From NCBI GenBank assembly GCA_903885605.1, contig CAISJD010000071.1:1-58424 (forward strand): a stretch of DNA of 58,424 bases. The letters are read 5' to 3'. The notes under the pieces are model-generated. The model ran no database searches and was not told the DNA's origin. It saw only the letters and a list, made by a program, of their open reading frames with translations. The position numbers were made by a program, and so were the translations under genes. Shown here piece by piece: positions 10,101-16,934 of this stretch (its first letter is position 1; each line of letters opens with the position of its first letter). Source of the stretch: an uncultured Chthonomonas sp. (GTDB taxonomy: Bacteria; Armatimonadota; Chthonomonadetes; Chthonomonadales; CAJBBX01).

Positions 10101-10197
10101 CTTCGAGCAGCTGGACGAGGAGGAGCGCGCGGTGTTGCGCGGGATGGCCGCCGCATCCCTCCTTCAGGAAGGAGCCCCGAGCCTCGGCGGCGAATAG
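7186..10197 (+). CDS. Exported two-domain putative glycoside hydrolase (unknown N-domain plus GH5-like TIM barrel)
   Basis: 1003 residues. ATG at 7186 follows GAAGGAG and starts a signal peptide (MAKWLMAALLIGGSAGAWA). Residues about 30-130 are beta-rich. About 140-560 form a domain I do not recognise, rich in Trp, His and Asp (for example HLPTMHYDYTKPWSWPDWG). From about residue 690 a TIM barrel of cellulase/GH5 type follows: FTLNGKPRFLLGCSYYGG, GINWLRVWATWNAF, then a candidate acid/base Glu in YLDLANERDV and a candidate nucleophile Glu in PIHYQEPFRRGYGEW. It is first in an operon with an oxidoreductase 6 bp downstream. The enzyme is likely periplasmic or extracellular; the substrate is unknown. 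Confidence 0.65.
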   Translation: MAKWLMAALLIGGSAGAWAGQGGGDRLQIVQRGLAEVERSYARVEADLNGLVRAQVRLAPGLLMRGEAVTARFEAASEARPNEAAELVEQCYDPNSKPRRIRLDWRRGGRGWEATWRWTPRRAGQYLLRWRCDIGGDVPQFERLFAVADRGSAVMIVNSTSHAQPRPEPDFHSLHLPFSGWVEPLLFGERPHAEAFAAFSRNARQYGDDPAFLVFMGGLYVPGDKAVFVDEPPEVQRAVLAGAQRIWRMCRFPGPLANLYTYGLGAGPVAQARSLGYNLLGALCADQNWGDGPFKINHFGMPARPYFVAPDDFRRPGRGGADAMVGIQQCARQTMLCRDYNCVYSLEGSITYSLEQYAGMQGGERDPRDLERELAFLDCNLDAAETSPRPLLFSMGFEFNGVWPRMAELNRRSMEALVQRARTRKLVFCTASAAADFLRRRYRETPESAVYLHDVFAGITSNGKPARYPDTIEVENARFKALFRRGDHLPTMHYDYTKPWSWPDWGNEGIARRPDGYLIPDSPDRYRVTPRMVDTRGVQVRSVQEALPDGVRVRLAIRSDAARTDLPVALWDLPVPFAALESGRQVKGPARAIAVRAPFTGNACCVLVCDVPAGSTEVVLTVRSQRREPQRADSPQGLDREALRLGAAPEAGAVAYRPGPPFEQQWNVERQTSAQARAESAAAHTVLGRDGARFTLNGKPRFLLGCSYYGGLGAPEPRLLADLDEMQRLGINWLRVWATWNAFGEDVSAVDGQGKPRPAFMARLRRLVAECDRRGMVVDVTLSRNASGPAPVLANAATHAAATLAVATGLEGHRNWYLDLANERDVRDGRYVPVSELAELRRELRNRWPQLLVTASGGSDTDPAEALKLAAAGLDFICPHRPRQAGSPAQTEASARKLAAALAGKGFTLPIHYQEPFRRGYGEWAPVSADFLADLRGAVRGGAAGWCFHNGATRGLKYEEPRRSFDLRGRRLFEQLDEEERAVLRGMAAASLLQEGAPSLGGE

Positions 10198-10203
10198 GCG
10201 AGC

Positions 10204-11529
10204 ATGGATACCCTAACTCGTCGAGAGCTCATGGGCGCGCCCGCGGCGGCGGCAGCCGGTGCAGCCATGCTCTCCGCCAACGAAGCCGCCTCGTACGCCT
10301 CCGGACGCCAGGTCGCACCCTCCAATCGGCTGCGCGTGGGCCTCATCGGCTGCGGCGGCATGGGCCGCGGCGACCTGGCCACCTTCTTCCTCAATCCCGA
10401 GGTCGACTGCCCCATCGTCTGCGATGTGGACGACGCCATGCTCGCCCAGGGCGTGGCCCTCGTCAAGCAGCAGCGCGGCAACACGCCCGCTACCGTGAAG
10501 GACTTCCGGCGCGTCATCGACCGCAAGGACGTGGATGTGGTCCTCGTGGCCACGCCCGACCACTGGCACGCCCTGCCCACCGTCTACGCGTGCCAGGCGG
10601 GCAAGGACGTCTACTGCGAGAAGCCGCTGGCCAAGACCATCGCTGAAGGGCGCGCCATGGTGGAGGCCGCTCGGCGGCACAACCGCGTGGTGCAGATGGG
10701 CACCCAGTGGCGGAGCGGCATCCACTTCGGCGCGGCCGTGGAGGCGGTGCGGAGCGGGCGCATCGGTAAGGTTCGGCAGGTCCGCTGCTGGGCCTTCCAT
10801 GATTGGCTGGGCGACGTGGGCCACCCCAAGGACGGGATGCCGCCGGCCGGCGTGGATTACGACATGTGGCTCGGGCCGGCGCCCAAGCATGTCTTCAACC
10901 CCAACCGGTTCCACTTCAACTTCCGCTGGTTCTGGGACTACGCCGGCGGCCTGATGACCGACTGGGGCGTCCACCTGCTGAACATCGCCATGTGGGCCAT
11001 GGGCACGGACCCGCCCAAGCACGTCAGCAGCATCGGCGGCAAGTTCGCGCTGGACGACAACTCCGAGACGCCCGACACCCAGACCGCCATCTACGAGTTC
11101 CCCACCTACACCCTCACCTGGGAACACCGCGTGGGGAGCGGGCTCGGGATGAACGGCCGCACGTGGGGCATCTGGTTCACCGGCTCCGACGGCGCGCTGA
11201 TCGTGGACGACGCGGGCTGGGAGATCATCCCCGAGCCGAAGAAGAAGCGCTGGGAGGCGGCCAAGTTCCCCGGTAGCGTGGACGCGAGGCCCGCGCATGT
11301 GCGCAACTTCCTCGACTGTGTGAAGTCGCGGCAGAAGCCCGTGGAGGACGTGGAGTTCGGCCACTTCATGTCCGGAGTGGCGCACCTGGGCAATGTGGCC
11401 TACCGCACAGGGCGGACCATCACCTGGGACGCAGCCAAGGAGCGCGCCGTGGGCGACCCGGCGGCCAATGCGCTGATCACCTGCCAGTACCGGCGTCCGT
11501 GGCGCCTGCCCTACCTGAAGGGCGCCTGA
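10204..11529 (+). CDS. Tat-exported Gfo/Idh/MocA-family oxidoreductase
   Basis: 441 residues. The N-terminus carries a twin-arginine signal (LTRRELMGAPAAAAAG) of the kind common on periplasmic Gfo/Idh/MocA enzymes. A Rossmann fold follows with VGLIGCGGMGRGD, then DVVLVATPDHWHA and the family EKPLAKT motif near residue 139. The C-terminal alpha/beta domain contains DWGVHLLNIAMW. These enzymes oxidise or reduce sugars or inositols with a tightly bound NAD(P). The gene lies 6 bp after the GH5-like gene and its TGA overlaps the ATG of the endonuclease III gene (TGATG), so translation is probably coupled. The substrate is unknown but likely a sugar released by the neighbouring hydrolases. Confidence 0.9.
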   Translation: MDTLTRRELMGAPAAAAAGAAMLSANEAASYASGRQVAPSNRLRVGLIGCGGMGRGDLATFFLNPEVDCPIVCDVDDAMLAQGVALVKQQRGNTPATVKDFRRVIDRKDVDVVLVATPDHWHALPTVYACQAGKDVYCEKPLAKTIAEGRAMVEAARRHNRVVQMGTQWRSGIHFGAAVEAVRSGRIGKVRQVRCWAFHDWLGDVGHPKDGMPPAGVDYDMWLGPAPKHVFNPNRFHFNFRWFWDYAGGLMTDWGVHLLNIAMWAMGTDPPKHVSSIGGKFALDDNSETPDTQTAIYEFPTYTLTWEHRVGSGLGMNGRTWGIWFTGSDGALIVDDAGWEIIPEPKKKRWEAAKFPGSVDARPAHVRNFLDCVKSRQKPVEDVEFGHFMSGVAHLGNVAYRTGRTITWDAAKERAVGDPAANALITCQYRRPWRLPYLKGA

Positions 11530-12284
11530 TGGCCCGGACCCGCGATAGGGCGGCGGCTCCCGCAACTGCGGCAGACTCGGGCACGGAGGCCCGAGCCACC
11601 AGGGCGAGTGGGGCCGCCCCCTCACCCCCTCACCCCCTCACCCCCTCACGACAGGAGGCCGCCGAGGTCTACGACCGCCTCTGCGCCCTGTACCCGGACG
11701 CCCGCTGCGCGCTGGACCACGAGGGGCCGTGGCAGCTGCTCTGCGCCACCATCCTGAGCGCCCAGTGTACCGATGTGCGCGTGAACCTGGTGACACCCCA
11801 CCTCTTCGCACGCTGGCCCGGCCCCGCCGAACTGGCCTCCGCCGCGCAGGAGGAGGTGGAGGAGGTCATCAAGAGCACGGGCTTCTTCCGCGAGAAGGCC
11901 AAGAGCCTCATCGAGATGAGCGACGACGTCGCCCGGCGATTCGACGGCGAGGTGCCCGGCGCCATGGAGGAGCTCACCACCCTCCGGGGCGTGGGGCGCA
12001 AGACCGCCAACGTCATCATCGGCGTGGCCTTCGGGGGCGCGGGCATGGTGGTGGACACGCACGTGCGCCGCCTGAGCAACCTGCTGGGCTGGACCAGCGA
12101 GCAGGACCCGGTGAAGATCGAGCGCGACCTCATGGCCCTCCACCCGCCGGAGCGCTGGACGCACCTGGGCCATGTGCTCATTTACCACGGCCGCAACCTC
12201 TGCCCGGCGCGCAAGCCCCGATGCGCCGAATGCCCGCTGCTGGACCTCTGCCCCGCGGGCGCCGCCCTGACGCAGGACGCCTGA
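11529..12284 (+). CDS. nth: Endonuclease III (base-excision DNA glycosylase/AP lyase)
   Basis: 251 residues. It removes oxidised pyrimidines and nicks AP sites. The helix-hairpin-helix is TLRGVGRKTANVI with catalytic lysine K158, and the catalytic aspartate is D176 in MVVDTHVRR. The [4Fe-4S] cysteines follow the CX6CX2CX5C pattern at the C-terminus (CPARKPRCAECPLLDLC). The ATG overlaps the stop of the upstream oxidoreductase. The first ~40 residues are a low-complexity extension absent from typical Nth proteins; part of it is encoded by four copies of an 8-bp repeat (11617-11648). An AGGAGG at 11652 suggests a shorter, non-ATG start after the repeat cannot be excluded. A repair gene inside a carbohydrate operon is unusual. 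Confidence 0.93.
   Translation: MARTRDRAAAPATAADSGTEARATRASGAAPSPPHPLTPSRQEAAEVYDRLCALYPDARCALDHEGPWQLLCATILSAQCTDVRVNLVTPHLFARWPGPAELASAAQEEVEEVIKSTGFFREKAKSLIEMSDDVARRFDGEVPGAMEELTTLRGVGRKTANVIIGVAFGGAGMVVDTHVRRLSNLLGWTSEQDPVKIERDLMALHPPERWTHLGHVLIYHGRNLCPARKPRCAECPLLDLCPAGAALTQDA
11617..11648. repeat. Octamer microsatellite, CCCCCTCA x4
   Basis: Four perfect tandem copies of CCCCCTCA lie in the 5' part of the endonuclease III gene and encode the Pro/Leu/Thr/Ser/His-rich stretch PSPPHPLTP. Eight is not a multiple of three, so gain or loss of one unit would shift the reading frame. Confidence 0.95.
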
Positions 12285-12317
12285 ACCCATCGCCCGATCC
12301 TCTGGAGAGACCCGACC

Positions 12318-15300
12318 ATGACCCCGATCCGCCGACTTCTGGTTGCCGCCGGACTTGCCGTAGCGGCCCTGCCCGCGTTCGCGGCTCCCCGGCTGGTGAA
12401 GACCACCTTCCCCACGCCCGATGCCGTCATCGCGCTGGAGACGCTGAAGCCCCCGGCCGCGTCGGGCGAGGATGCGGCGCCGGCTGTCCAGGCGGCCATC
12501 GATCGCACGGCGGATGCGGGCGGCGGGACGGTCTTCCTGGCGGCCGGGAGGTACCGGCTGGCCACGCCCCTGACGCTGAAGGAGGGCGTGACCCTGCGCG
12601 GCGACAAGCCCACCGTCGGCCGGGCCGAGAAGGGACGCTTCATCCCGTTCGGCGGCAGGGGCACGCTGCTCATGCCCGTGGCGGGCAAGGGGAGCGAGGA
12701 GGGGCCTGCGGCCATCACCATGGAGCGGGGCACGGGCCTTGTCAGCGTCAGCATCTGGTACCCCGAGCAGAGCGCGGCCGATATCCAGCCCTACCCCTGG
12801 ACGGTGGCGGGCTCGGCCAAGGTCTCCGGCGACAACTACACGGTGCGCGATGTCCTCTTCGTCAACGCCTACCAGTGCATGAAGTTCGGGCCGGAGTGGA
12901 ACGAACTCCACACCGTGCGCGACGTGGTCGGCACGCCCCTGAAGACCGGCGTCTTCGTGGATACCTGCACCGACATCGGCCGCCTCACAGAGATCGACCT
13001 CTCGCCGCGCTACTGGGAGACCGCCCAGCTGCCCGGCGCCCCTAGCGCCCCGGCCGCCAGGTCCGCGCTGCGCCGGTGGCTCCTGCGCGAGGCCGTGGGC
13101 ATCGACATGGGCCGCAGCGACTGGGAGTACCAGTTCCGGGTCTTCGTCTCGGGACTGGGCACGGGCTTCCGCTACCGGCCCGGCGCCCAGGGAACCACCA
13201 ACGGCGTCATGTTCGGCTGCCAGGCCGTGGGATGCCGCATCGGGCTCGACGTGATCCAGATGAACGGCGTGGGCCTGGCCGCCACGCTCTGCCGGTTCGA
13301 AGGTTCGGAGGCGGGCGTCGCCACTCGACCGGGCTACACCGCCGTGACGCAACTGAATGACTGCACCGTGGTCTCGCCGAAGGGCGTCGCCGTGCGCGTG
13401 GAGGGCAAGGGCTTCGTCACGCTCTGCCGGTCCAAGGTAGTCGGCGGCGGCGCCGGGGCCAATGTGGCCGGCGGGACCTTCGTGGCGCTTGGCTGCATTC
13501 TGGCCACTCCGGCGCCGCAGGTGCGCTTCGGCGCCGCCGTGCGCACCGGGCGGGTGCTCTCCTGCACGCCGGCGAAGGGCGGCAAGGTCGCGATGGCGCA
13601 GGAGAAGCCGAACGCCGACATCCTCCTCGACCACCGCACGGTGCGCCTGGAGCCCCGGCAGCCCATCCCGGCGCTCATCTCGTACCTGCCCGCTCCCCCC
13701 GTCCGGCGGCTGGTGGACGCCGCGGCCTACGGCGCCTCGCCGGACGCGCCGGACAACACGCGCTTCCTGCAGGCCGCCCTGGCCGCCGCGGGCAAGGGCG
13801 GGGGCACCGTCTACCTCGCCGCCGGACGCTACCGTCTGGCCGGCGCGCTGGTCGTGCCCTCGGGCGTGGAGTTCCGGGGCAGCTTCGACGTGCCGCACCA
13901 TACCCAGTCCGGCGGCAGCGTGCTGCTGGCCACCGGCGGCCGCGGACAGGAGAAGGGGACGCCCCTCATCCGCCTGAAGCCCGGCTCCGGCGTGCGCGGC
14001 CTCACGGTCTGGTACCCCGATCAGGTTCTCACCGACCCGCAGCCCTACCCCTGGACCGTCCAGTCGCTGGGTGCGGGATGCTGGGTGACCGACTTCACCA
14101 TCGGCAACGGCTGGCAGGGCGTCGACTTCTTCACGCACCCGAGCACGGGCCACACCATCAGCTACCTGGCGGGCGGGCTCTTCCGCCGAGGCGTCTTCGT
14201 CAGCAAGAGCGACCGGGGCGTGGTGGAGGATGTCCAGTTCAACCCGCACTACATGGCCCGCTTGCCTGCAGGGCTGCCGCAGCCCAGGTACGCCGCGGAC
14301 CCCTTCGGCCAGGTGATCGCGTTCCAGCAGGCCAAGCTGGAGGGGCTCGTCTTCGGCAGGGCGCAGGACGAGCTGATCCTCCGCACGTTCCTCTACTCGG
14401 CCATCGACGGGCTGAAGTTCGTCAACGACGGCGGCGGCGCCTCGGGCGTGGTGGTCAACCACGGGACCGACGCCGGAAGCCGGGCGGTCACCTTTGGCGC
14501 CGTGGGGCCGAAGGGGCTGGACCTCTACAACACGCAGCTCGTGGTGCTGGGCGTGAGCCAGGTGGCCGCCGTGGTGACGCTACCCGAGTTCAAGGGCTCC
14601 GCGCGCCTCTACAACACGCAGATTTGGGCGCCGGGCTCGCTGGCCCTGCTGCAAGGCCCCGGCCAGGTGACGCTGGAGCAGTTCAACGACTGCACCGGCC
14701 CGGCCCGTGCAGAGGCCGGCGCCATGCGGCTCCATGCCGGGCTGTTCCAGGGCTCGTGGCAGCCGGCGGTCACACTCACGCGGGGCACGCGGGGCTCCGA
14801 CCTTGTGGGTTGCCTCCAGGCGAAGGGCTTCACGGTGGCCGATGCCACGGGCAAGGCCGTGACGCTGGGCTGCTCGCCGGCGCCGAAGCCTCGGTCCGGC
14901 CCGACGAGCTTCAGCAGCGGCATGGAGCCCGGCGACCCCGAGCCGATCCGCAACACCGCGCAGGAGCAGGCGGGCGGCATGGCCAACGTCAGCCACCCCA
15001 GTTGCGCCCCGGTGGCGGGTGTCGGGCGCGGCGGCTCCACGGCGGTGCGCTTCGCAGGCCATGCCGACAACCCGGAGCACAGCTACGCCTATGCCAGGCT
15101 CTTCACCACTCATGTCGTGGTCCATCCGGACACCGTGCTCACCTACTGGATGAAGGCGTCCAACGCCCTGAGCCGCAAGACGGGTATCGATATGCTCTTC
15201 GATGACGGATCCACGCTCCGCGAGTCCGGCGGGACAGACACGCTGCACCGGGGCGTCCACCCCGGCACGGACCGCGGGACCGTGGGCGAGTGGGAGCGGA

Positions 15301-15437
15301 TCGTGGTGCCGATGGGCCACAAGGCCGGCGACGCCATTACCGTCATCATGTTCGCCTTCGACGGCAGGCCCGGCGGCGGCCCGTATGAGACGCTGGTCGA
15401 CGACGTGAAGATCGAGCGGACGTCGCAGGCGCGGTAG
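12318..15437 (+). CDS. Exported double parallel beta-helix protein (pectate-lyase-3 type) with C-terminal carbohydrate-binding-like domain
   Basis: 1039 residues. ATG at 12318 follows GGAGAG and begins a signal peptide ending near AAGLAVAALPAFA. Two homologous halves are visible. Each opens with an aspartate/glycine-rich Pectate_lyase_3-like start (half 1: AIDRTADAGGGTVFLAAGRY near 55-80; half 2: AAAGKGGGTVYLAAGRYRLA near 490-515). Each then has WYP(E/D)Q followed by QPYPWTV. A final ~170 residues (FSSGMEPGDPEPIRNT onward) look like a jelly-roll that binds glycan. The gene is last in the 7186-15437 operon, 33 bp after nth. It probably acts on an extracellular polysaccharide as a lyase or GH55-like hydrolase; the catalytic residues are not identified. 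Confidence 0.75.
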   Translation: MTPIRRLLVAAGLAVAALPAFAAPRLVKTTFPTPDAVIALETLKPPAASGEDAAPAVQAAIDRTADAGGGTVFLAAGRYRLATPLTLKEGVTLRGDKPTVGRAEKGRFIPFGGRGTLLMPVAGKGSEEGPAAITMERGTGLVSVSIWYPEQSAADIQPYPWTVAGSAKVSGDNYTVRDVLFVNAYQCMKFGPEWNELHTVRDVVGTPLKTGVFVDTCTDIGRLTEIDLSPRYWETAQLPGAPSAPAARSALRRWLLREAVGIDMGRSDWEYQFRVFVSGLGTGFRYRPGAQGTTNGVMFGCQAVGCRIGLDVIQMNGVGLAATLCRFEGSEAGVATRPGYTAVTQLNDCTVVSPKGVAVRVEGKGFVTLCRSKVVGGGAGANVAGGTFVALGCILATPAPQVRFGAAVRTGRVLSCTPAKGGKVAMAQEKPNADILLDHRTVRLEPRQPIPALISYLPAPPVRRLVDAAAYGASPDAPDNTRFLQAALAAAGKGGGTVYLAAGRYRLAGALVVPSGVEFRGSFDVPHHTQSGGSVLLATGGRGQEKGTPLIRLKPGSGVRGLTVWYPDQVLTDPQPYPWTVQSLGAGCWVTDFTIGNGWQGVDFFTHPSTGHTISYLAGGLFRRGVFVSKSDRGVVEDVQFNPHYMARLPAGLPQPRYAADPFGQVIAFQQAKLEGLVFGRAQDELILRTFLYSAIDGLKFVNDGGGASGVVVNHGTDAGSRAVTFGAVGPKGLDLYNTQLVVLGVSQVAAVVTLPEFKGSARLYNTQIWAPGSLALLQGPGQVTLEQFNDCTGPARAEAGAMRLHAGLFQGSWQPAVTLTRGTRGSDLVGCLQAKGFTVADATGKAVTLGCSPAPKPRSGPTSFSSGMEPGDPEPIRNTAQEQAGGMANVSHPSCAPVAGVGRGGSTAVRFAGHADNPEHSYAYARLFTTHVVVHPDTVLTYWMKASNALSRKTGIDMLFDDGSTLRESGGTDTLHRGVHPGTDRGTVGEWERIVVPMGHKAGDAITVIMFAFDGRPGGGPYETLVDDVKIERTSQAR

Positions 15438-15449
15438 CCGGCGAAGGCT

Positions 15450-15465
15450 CGGCCACGACGGGCCG
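15450..15465 (+). terminator. Short GC hairpin after the beta-helix gene
   Basis: CGGCC, ACGACG and GGCCG form a 5-bp stem 12 nt after the stop codon. There is no T-tract, so intrinsic termination is only possible, not shown. Confidence 0.25.
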
Positions 15466-15542
15466 CGCATCGGGGTCAGGCGGCGAAGGGGGATCCGTAA
15501 TGCTCACAGAACGCACAAAGCGTGAACAGGTCGGTACCGATG

Positions 15543-15572
15543 TGTACACGGAACCGGCATTTCATGTACACG
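15543..15572. promoter_or_regulatory. Paired TGTACACG operator-like sites upstream of fic
   Basis: TGTACACG occurs at 15543-15550 and again at 15565-15572, exactly 22 bp apart (two helical turns), ending 17 bp before the fic start codon. Each contains the self-complementary core TGTACA, and the first sits inside the perfect palindrome GTGTACAC. This arrangement suits a dimeric repressor, possibly the Fic protein itself through its C-terminal winged helix-like region. Confidence 0.5.
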
Positions 15573-15588
15573 TTGCCGAGGCGCGGGC

Positions 15589-16680
15589 ATGAACTGGAGG
15601 CTCACGCCGCTGCCGCCCGAGGCCGACCTTGAGACGCGCGACGTCCTGAGGAGGGCCGCAACAGCGCATCGGTACCTTGCCGAACTGAAGGGCGTCTCCA
15701 GCAGCATCCCCAACCAGGGCGTCCTGATCAACAGCCTGGGCCTGCAGGAGGCGAAGGACAGCTCTGCCATTGAGAACATCGTGACGACGCACGATGAGTT
15801 GTACCGCGACTCGCTGTTCCCGGACCTCCCGCACACGGCAGCGGCCAAGGAGGTCAACCGGTACGCAGCCGCGCTGAAGGAGGGCTACGAGGCCGTGAAG
15901 GCCTCCGGCCTGCTGACGTGCAACAACATACGTGCGGTACAGGCGGTCATCGTGGGCAACGACGCGGGTTTTCGTCGGCAACCGGGCACCGAGCTGCGCA
16001 ACGACCAGACCGGTGAGACGATCTACGTCCCGCCGCAGAGCGGAGACGAGGTCCGCGACCTGATGGCGAACCTTGAGCGGTACATCAATGACGACGATGT
16101 GGGGCCCGCCGACCCGCTGGTCCGTATGGCGGTCATCCACTTCCAGTTTGAGAGCATCCATCCGTTCTATGACGGGAATGGGAGGACCGGACGCCTCCTC
16201 AACGTGCTCTACCTTGTGCGGTGCGGCCTCCTGGACGTCCCGGTCCTCTACCTGAGCCGCCGGATCATCCGCGCCAAGGCGCAGTACTACCGCGCACTGC
16301 AGGACGTACGCGACCACGCCGCCTGGGAGGCCTGGATCATCTACATGCTGGGCGTTGTTGAGGAGACCGCACGGCACACCATCGGCCTCGTCAGGCGCAT
16401 CGATGGTGCGATGACCGACTACAAACGCCGCATCCGCCGCGACCACCCCAAGCTGTACAGCCAGGACCTGATCGCCTGCCTGTTCATGCATCCGTACACC
16501 CGCATCGGCTCCATTGAGCGCGATCTCGACGTGGGCCGAGCCACGGCCGCCAAGTACCTTGGTGCGTTGACCGCGGGCGGCTTCCTGGACAAGCACCGCG
16601 TCGGCCGGGCCAACTACTATGTGAACCGGGCGCTCTTCGAGATACTGGCGACCCCGGAGCCGTCGGCGCCCGAAACGTAA
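15589..16680 (+). CDS. Fic-family AMPylase with N-terminal inhibitory motif
   Basis: 363 residues, cytoplasmic. The catalytic motif HPFYDGNGRTGR begins at H191. A class II inhibitory motif (S/TxxxEG/N) is present at S58-N63 in DSSAIENI, so the enzyme should be auto-inhibited until the helix moves or the protein changes oligomeric state. The C-terminal ~100 residues (IGSIERDLDVGRATAAKYL) look like a winged helix-turn-helix, typical of Fic/DOC proteins that may bind their own promoter. The upstream paired sites support autoregulation. Fic enzymes transfer AMP to a Ser/Thr/Tyr of a target protein. The gene stands alone between two carbohydrate operons and has somewhat lower G+C, consistent with accessory acquisition. 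Confidence 0.93.
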   Translation: MNWRLTPLPPEADLETRDVLRRAATAHRYLAELKGVSSSIPNQGVLINSLGLQEAKDSSAIENIVTTHDELYRDSLFPDLPHTAAAKEVNRYAAALKEGYEAVKASGLLTCNNIRAVQAVIVGNDAGFRRQPGTELRNDQTGETIYVPPQSGDEVRDLMANLERYINDDDVGPADPLVRMAVIHFQFESIHPFYDGNGRTGRLLNVLYLVRCGLLDVPVLYLSRRIIRAKAQYYRALQDVRDHAAWEAWIIYMLGVVEETARHTIGLVRRIDGAMTDYKRRIRRDHPKLYSQDLIACLFMHPYTRIGSIERDLDVGRATAAKYLGALTAGGFLDKHRVGRANYYVNRALFEILATPEPSAPET

Positions 16681-16697
16681 CGCGCGCCCACAGGCGT

Positions 16698-16711
16698 CCC
16701 GGCTGTCCGGG
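16698..16711 (+). terminator. Short GC hairpin after fic
   Basis: CCCGG, CTGT and CCGGG form a perfect 5-bp stem with a tetraloop 18 nt after the fic stop. There is no T-tract. The rest of 16681-16934 shows no other convincing feature. Confidence 0.3.
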
Positions 16712-16934
16712 TCGCCCGGTAGCGGCTGAGATGCGTCGCCGGGCCGTCCGAGCAGGATGTCGCGCACCATGACAGCACCATACGGCCATCCGACCACGAG
16801 GGTCCAGCTCTCTTTAGCCATGAAGCCGGGTAGCCGCTGGATGGGCGGGGTACCCTGAGGCAGCGGTGAGGGGGAAGACGACGCGTTCACCGGTCCGCCC
16901 TCTCCGGCCCGGCAGGTTCCGAAAGGGGTCCCCC

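Noticed and set aside
7186-10197. Long antisense open frames opposite the glycosidase, nth, and GxGYxYP genes (up to ~1000 codons)
   Set aside because: They are composition artefacts of high-G+C codon use: no domain, no ribosome binding site, and repetitive Arg/Gly/Ala/His residues.
11617-11648. Tandem repeats as a CRISPR fragment
   Set aside because: Units are 8 bp with no spacers and lie inside a coding sequence.
16681-16820. Minus-strand frame from ATG at 16820 with a plausible N-terminus (MAKESWTLVVGWPYGAV)
   Set aside because: It has no ribosome binding site, and past 16681 it runs only as antisense across fic. It could be a remnant but is not supported as a gene.
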